The translations under genes and the position numbers were made by a program. The notes below the pieces were generated by a model. That model did no database searches. It had not been told where the DNA came from and was given only the letters and a program-made list of their open reading frames with translations. Source: an uncultured Porphyromonas sp. (lineage in GTDB: Bacteria > Bacteroidota > Bacteroidia > Bacteroidales > Porphyromonadaceae). Taken from it: a stretch of 17,793 bases of DNA. Of this stretch, positions 14,506 to 17,793 are shown one piece after another (within the stretch, counting starts at the first letter, position 1; each line of letters begins with the position of its first letter). The DNA lies in contig UQBE01000040.1 in assembly GCA_900539155.1 (NCBI GenBank), forward strand, positions 1 to 17,793. The letters run 5' to 3'.

Positions 14506-14928
14506 ATGAATATACAAAGTCAACCCGTAACCTCCAGCTATAGCTGTGAGGCTATCTATCGCAAGATTAGCGACCTGACCCATCTCGAGGAGTTGCAGCA
14601 GCTTCTTGAGGAGAAGCAGGTCGAGGTCTCAGCTCTCAGTAGCGACCGCTGCGAAATTAAGGCGCAGGTTATGAAGTTCAACGCAGAGCTAGCTCTCGTC
14701 ATCTCCGAGCGCATCCCCACCGAGGAGGTACGCTACCAGATTGAACACGATATGCTCCCCGCCAATGTCTCCATACGACTCACCCCGCAGGATACTCAGG
14801 GGAGTAGCATCGTAGTCTCTATGGATGCCAAGGTCAATCCCTTTATTGCGGGTATGGTGCGCCCCCGTCTAGAAGAGGCGGTGCAGTTCATCGCCCAGAT
14901 GCTGGGACAGCTGCGCTACGAATCATAG
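14506..14928 (+). CDS. SRPBCC-like (polyketide cyclase/START fold) small protein
   Basis: A 140-residue cytoplasmic protein without signal peptide. The pattern is that of a small SRPBCC ligand-binding fold: an N-terminal strand, then EAIYRKISDLTHLEELQQLL (residues 15-34), a central block of strands (DRCEIKAQVMKFNAELALVI), then the C-terminal stretch SMDAKVNPFIAGMVRPRLEE and a long helix, EEAVQFIAQMLGQL. The NPFI...MV..L.E motif is one I recall from SRPBCC proteins encoded directly after pyrE in Bacteroidales. The frame is open from TTG 14485, but ATG 14506 is preferred. It starts 33 bases after pyrE. Ligand and function are unknown; conserved linkage suggests a link to pyrE or simple co-transcription. 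Confidence 0.75.
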   Translation: MNIQSQPVTSSYSCEAIYRKISDLTHLEELQQLLEEKQVEVSALSSDRCEIKAQVMKFNAELALVISERIPTEEVRYQIEHDMLPANVSIRLTPQDTQGSSIVVSMDAKVNPFIAGMVRPRLEEAVQFIAQMLGQLRYES

Positions 14929-14954
14929 CTCCCCGCCTGATTATAAGCACGAGG

Positions 14955-15428
14955 ATGAAGGCTATCCGCAATATGCTCTTATGGCTTACCTCGACACTCT
15001 TACTCATCGGGTGTCAAGGCGAGGTGCAGTATGCTACGCCTCTGCGCCCGGTGCATTACCCGATATACTTCGGCAGTGCCGAGGGTCGCACCCTCATTCC
15101 CGTCGGTGGCTACCTGCGTATCACGAGACCTAGCACGGCAATCTCCGCCATTGGTTTCGGAGGTATTCTCGTTATTCACGGTTTCGCTGGTAGTGGTATG
15201 GCCGATTATTACTACGCCTACGACCTAGCCTGTCCCAAGGAGCTGGATCCTGCGGTCTCGCTGATGGTCAGTGACAAGCTGGAGGCTGTCTGTCCGAAGT
15301 GTCACAGCCGCTTCAGCATCGTCTATGGTGGCGGGCTACCTATCCAAGGTCCTGCGCAAAGCCCGCTCCTGCCTTACCGTGTGCTACCCATCGATGGTGG
15401 CATCCTCATCACCACGCCTGAGCTATGA
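14955..15428 (+). CDS. Lipoprotein with a Rieske-like domain lacking canonical ligands
   Basis: A 157-residue predicted lipoprotein. The signal peptide MKAIRNMLLWLTSTLLLIGC carries a lipobox with Cys20 as the lipidated residue. The remainder resembles the Rieske fold: GGYLRI and FGGILVIHGF strands, YYYAYDLACPKE (Cys93), VCPKCHSRFSIVYGGGLPIQ (112-131) and GPAQSPLLPYRV (132-143). The second half matches the second Rieske motif plus the following GPA...L..Y signature. However, the first motif CxH is replaced by ACPKE with no histidine, and the second is CPKCH (Cys113, Cys116, His117), not CPCH. A standard 2Cys/2His [2Fe-2S] site therefore looks incomplete; zinc binding or a purely structural role is possible. 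Its TGA overlaps the next ATG (ATGA), implying translational coupling with the porin. Membrane location is inferred. Confidence 0.75.
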   Translation: MKAIRNMLLWLTSTLLLIGCQGEVQYATPLRPVHYPIYFGSAEGRTLIPVGGYLRITRPSTAISAIGFGGILVIHGFAGSGMADYYYAYDLACPKELDPAVSLMVSDKLEAVCPKCHSRFSIVYGGGLPIQGPAQSPLLPYRVLPIDGGILITTPEL

Positions 15429-17476
15429 GCCATCTAGTCCGACACGCCCTTTGTCTCCTCTTCCTGTGGAGCCTCCTAGCGACAACCGCTAGGGCGCAAT
15501 CACGCTACGACTACGACATACCGCTCCCCGCCTTTGACAAGGACCCCAACGAGCTTCTCTACCGTGGCGAGACGCTACACAGCTACTTGATTAACCCCTA
15601 TACGGGTGCCCTCTATGAGGCGCAGCCCGACACGCTCAGCGCACTCTTTCACAATCAGGTCAAAGCGGAGAGTCGCTCCATCGTGATGGCTTATCTGGGC
15701 AATCTGCGCTCGCCGTGGATTGATATGGATTACTTCAACCGTCTGAGACCACAGCATCGCTATCTCTTCAACCAGACGCTCTCAGGCTTCGTCTGGGATG
15801 AGTCGCGACGGCTCTTTTATCGCACCAAGACTCCGTACAGTAAGCTTTTCTACCAGCGTAATGGTGATGCGCAGAGACGGGAAGAACAGTTTGACGCGAC
15901 CATCGCTTTCAACCTGAGCAAGCGGCTAGCGCTGGGAGCCGACTTCAACTATACCTACTCGCCTGGCTACTACATAGGCAACCGTACCAAGAGTTGCGAC
16001 TACCGTCTCTTCGGCTCTCTGACCCTCGATCGCTACGAGGCTTACCTCTCCGGTGGGGGCAACTTCGCCCGTATTACAGAGAATGGCGGTATCCTTGAGG
16101 ACGCCTATATCAATGACCCTACACGGGGTAACTCTGGTCGGCGAAATCTGGCGAGTCACGAGATACCCGTTCGTCAGGCGGAGCGCGTCTGGAACGGAAT
16201 TGATGACGCCCATCTCTTCTTCTCTCACCGATACAACTTTGGTTCTCGTCGTCCACGCACGGCTGGAGACACATTGACCATCTTTGGCGAGCGACGCACC
16301 GAGGCAGATACGATGCGCTTCGTGCCGATAGCTAGCGTGGGGCATATCCTCAGCTTCACACAGGGCATCCATCAGTACGTCAACCGCAACCAAGCTACCT
16401 GGGAGCAGTATCCCAACCGCTACCCCTATATGCACAAGGGCCCCGCTGGAGCACTCGACTCGCTCTACGTCCTCCCCGAGGATAGTACCCGCTACTGGGA
16501 GGTGGACAATAGCTTCGTCCTCTCACTTCGCGAGGGCTTCAGACCGTGGGTCAAGTTCGGCCTAGAGGCGTATGTGCGCTTGGCGAATAAGTACTACTAC
16601 ACTCCCGACTCCATCTATCAGGAGCAGCTCGGACACCATGCGATGGATGTCGTCGTGGGAGGGCGCATAGCGCGCACATCGGGTCGGCTACTCAACTTCG
16701 ACGCTCTCCTCGAAAGTACGCTCCTAGGCGAAAACATCGGCGCTATATTGGCGCAGGGAGGTATCAGTACGACCTTTCGTCTCTGGGGCTTCCCCGTAGG
16801 ACTGCGCGCGTGGGGTAACTTTGAGAATAGACGTCCTGATTACTTTGTGAGACACTTTCACGGCACTTTCCACCGCTGGGATGTAGACTTTGGCTATGAG
16901 CGTCGACTAGCCTTCGGCGGACGACTGACCCTCGACAAGCTTGGCACATCGCTCAGCGTCGAAACCGCCACACTACAAAACCAGATTTACTGGACGCCAG
17001 AGGCTATCGCAGCGCAGTGCAGCGACCCGATACAGATACTCTCGGCACGACTCCTCCACGACTATAAGTGGGGCTGGCTCGCCTGGAGGCTACAAGCTCT
17101 CTACCAGCTCTCCACACGTCAAGATGTGGTGCCGTTGCCTACGCTCAGCCTTTACGGATCATTACACACCGACTTCTACTATGCGCGCGTCCTACGCGTC
17201 ATGCTTGGTGTGGACTGCCGCTGGCATACACGGTACCACGCTCCTTACTACGAGCCTGCCGTCATGCAGTTCGTCAACCAGACGGAGACGAAGTATGGCA
17301 ACTTCCCCCATCTGAACGCCTTCGTCAGCTTTCAGCTCAAGCGTGCACGCTTCTTTGTTGAGTACTACAATCTCGGCGACCTCTTTATCTCTCCTTCCGA
17401 GCGCTTCTCTGCCGCACATTACCCGATTAATCCTCCGGTCCTCCGCCTCGGCATCGCCCTCGATCTGAATAAATGA
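15425..17476 (+). CDS. Putative outer-membrane porin (Bacteroidota Porin_10-like)
   Basis: A 683-residue protein. The signal peptide MSHLVRHALCLLFLWSLL... ends ARA/QS near residue 24. A polar region follows (YDYDIPLPAFDKDPNELLYR), then a long series of alternating aromatic and polar strands typical of an outer-membrane beta-barrel: FDATIAFNLSKRLALGADFN, LFGSLTLDRYEAYLSGGGNF, VDFGYERRLAFGGRLTL and the final VLRLGIALDLNK. The pattern and size match the Bacteroidota 'putative porin' family as I remember it; no TonB box or plug domain is seen. It starts inside the stop codon of the Rieske-like lipoprotein gene (ATGA at 15425-15428), so the two are probably made in fixed proportion. Substrate is unknown. 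No clear terminator follows; repeats begin at 17546. Confidence 0.8.
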   Translation: MSHLVRHALCLLFLWSLLATTARAQSRYDYDIPLPAFDKDPNELLYRGETLHSYLINPYTGALYEAQPDTLSALFHNQVKAESRSIVMAYLGNLRSPWIDMDYFNRLRPQHRYLFNQTLSGFVWDESRRLFYRTKTPYSKLFYQRNGDAQRREEQFDATIAFNLSKRLALGADFNYTYSPGYYIGNRTKSCDYRLFGSLTLDRYEAYLSGGGNFARITENGGILEDAYINDPTRGNSGRRNLASHEIPVRQAERVWNGIDDAHLFFSHRYNFGSRRPRTAGDTLTIFGERRTEADTMRFVPIASVGHILSFTQGIHQYVNRNQATWEQYPNRYPYMHKGPAGALDSLYVLPEDSTRYWEVDNSFVLSLREGFRPWVKFGLEAYVRLANKYYYTPDSIYQEQLGHHAMDVVVGGRIARTSGRLLNFDALLESTLLGENIGAILAQGGISTTFRLWGFPVGLRAWGNFENRRPDYFVRHFHGTFHRWDVDFGYERRLAFGGRLTLDKLGTSLSVETATLQNQIYWTPEAIAAQCSDPIQILSARLLHDYKWGWLAWRLQALYQLSTRQDVVPLPTLSLYGSLHTDFYYARVLRVMLGVDCRWHTRYHAPYYEPAVMQFVNQTETKYGNFPHLNAFVSFQLKRARFFVEYYNLGDLFISPSERFSAAHYPINPPVLRLGIALDLNK

Positions 17477-17545
17477 TGCGCTAGATGCAACGCCATCCCG
17501 CAGTGAATTTTGCAGAGATGAGTGCAAAGAGCTGTGCTATCTCAG

Positions 17546-17635
17546 GGCTGACGCATTATAACCGTTTTTTCAGGAGCTACACATAGAGCGACCAGCGAGG
17601 AATAGATGAACTCATTATAATGTAATGTGTCAGCC
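17546..17635 (-). mobile_element. MITE-like inverted-repeat element, copy 2
   Basis: A 90-base unit bounded by GGCTGACGCATTA (17546-17558) and TAATGTGTCAGCC (17623-17635), inverted repeats with one mismatch. Read on the minus strand it shares its ends and the internal TCATCTATTCCTCGCT with copy 1 at 8828-8913, but has a different right half without the GAGACTGTTG hairpin. No coding capacity. The stretch 17477-17545 between the porin and this unit shows nothing recognisable. Confidence 0.6.
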
Positions 17636-17640
17636 ATGGA

Positions 17641-17675
17641 TTGGCTGTTGGCTGTTAGCTATTGGCTGTTAGCCT
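17641..17675. repeat. Five-copy TTRGCTR heptanucleotide array
   Basis: Five consecutive 7-base units: TTGGCTG, TTGGCTG, TTAGCTA, TTGGCTG and TTAGCCT. It has the same period as the CTCTAAY arrays but a different core. It lies five bases after MITE-like copy 2. Confidence 0.8.
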
Positions 17676-17710
17676 ATCGGAACCATCGGAGCTATCAGAG
17701 TGATCGGATC
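17676..17710. repeat. Four-copy ATCGGARNN nonanucleotide array
   Basis: Three full 9-base units, ATCGGAACC, ATCGGAGCT and ATCAGAGTG, and a partial fourth, ATCGGATC, follow each other directly. They join the heptad array before them to the one after. Confidence 0.75.
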
Positions 17711-17793
17711 TCTAACCTCTAATCTCTAACCTCTAACCTCTAATCTCTAATTACCCTCCTTTCTCGAATATCCACGTGGAAAATCTCAAATCT
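17711..17793 (-). repeat. Composite repeat unit, copy 2 (heptads plus CCACGTGG segment), cut by the window end
   Basis: Six heptads of consensus TCTAAYC at 17711-17752 run into a segment with CCACGTGG at 17772-17779. On the minus strand 17744-17793 aligns to 8753-8802 at 47 of 50 positions. The order of modules (CCACGTGG segment, heptads, MITE-like element) is the same as in copy 1, so the two are inverted copies about 8.7 kb apart. Confidence 0.8.

Overview
The window looks like a chromosomal segment of a Bacteroidota species, most likely Porphyromonas or a close relative. Five genes or operons carry a TACCTTTG or TAACTTTG element that fits the Bacteroidota -7 consensus TAnnTTTG. The first gene ends in a domain that looks like a type IX secretion (T9SS) C-terminal signal. 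SecD and SecF are fused, as in Bacteroidota, and the dnaE-trxA pairing is one I recall from Porphyromonas. Coding sequence is dense. The intergenic DNA is unusually rich in repeats.

Layout: (1) 1-2498, a secreted Lys-C-like serine protease. (2) 2535-3948, a two-gene class I [4Fe-4S] fumarase/tartrate-dehydratase-type hydro-lyase, ending in a hairpin-rich block at 3981-4150. (3) On the minus strand, dnaE (8381 to 4560) followed by trxA (4480 to 4163), probably one transcript. (4) 8382-8993, a gene-free block with an array of CCACGTGG palindromes, heptanucleotide repeats and small inverted-repeat elements. (5) A tRNA-Gly(CCC) with a terminator, a decayed tyrosine-integrase pseudogene and a HigB/HigA toxin-antitoxin pair, together suggesting the eroded end of an integrated element. 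(6) 10172-10664, a 175-bp inverted-repeat-bounded element and a well-formed promoter for secDF. (7) secDF (10665-13616). (8) A four-gene plus-strand cluster: pyrE, an SRPBCC-like protein, a Rieske-like lipoprotein with an incomplete ligand set, and a large outer-membrane putative porin whose start codon overlaps the lipoprotein stop codon. (9) 17477-17793, where the composite repeat from region 4 returns in inverted orientation.

Functional themes are fumarate metabolism, DNA replication, redox, Sec export, pyrimidine synthesis and the cell envelope. No clear multi-gene novel defence or biosynthetic system is visible. The most unusual material is the repeat landscape: inverted composite repeats about 8.7 kb apart, period-7 and period-9 mini-arrays (one abutting the pyrE promoter), and two families of MITE-like elements. 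Protein-level points worth checking are the Rieske-like lipoprotein without a canonical first ligand motif, and a DnaE whose PHP domain keeps all nine metal ligands. All assignments come from reading the sequence and from memory of the families; no database search was run.
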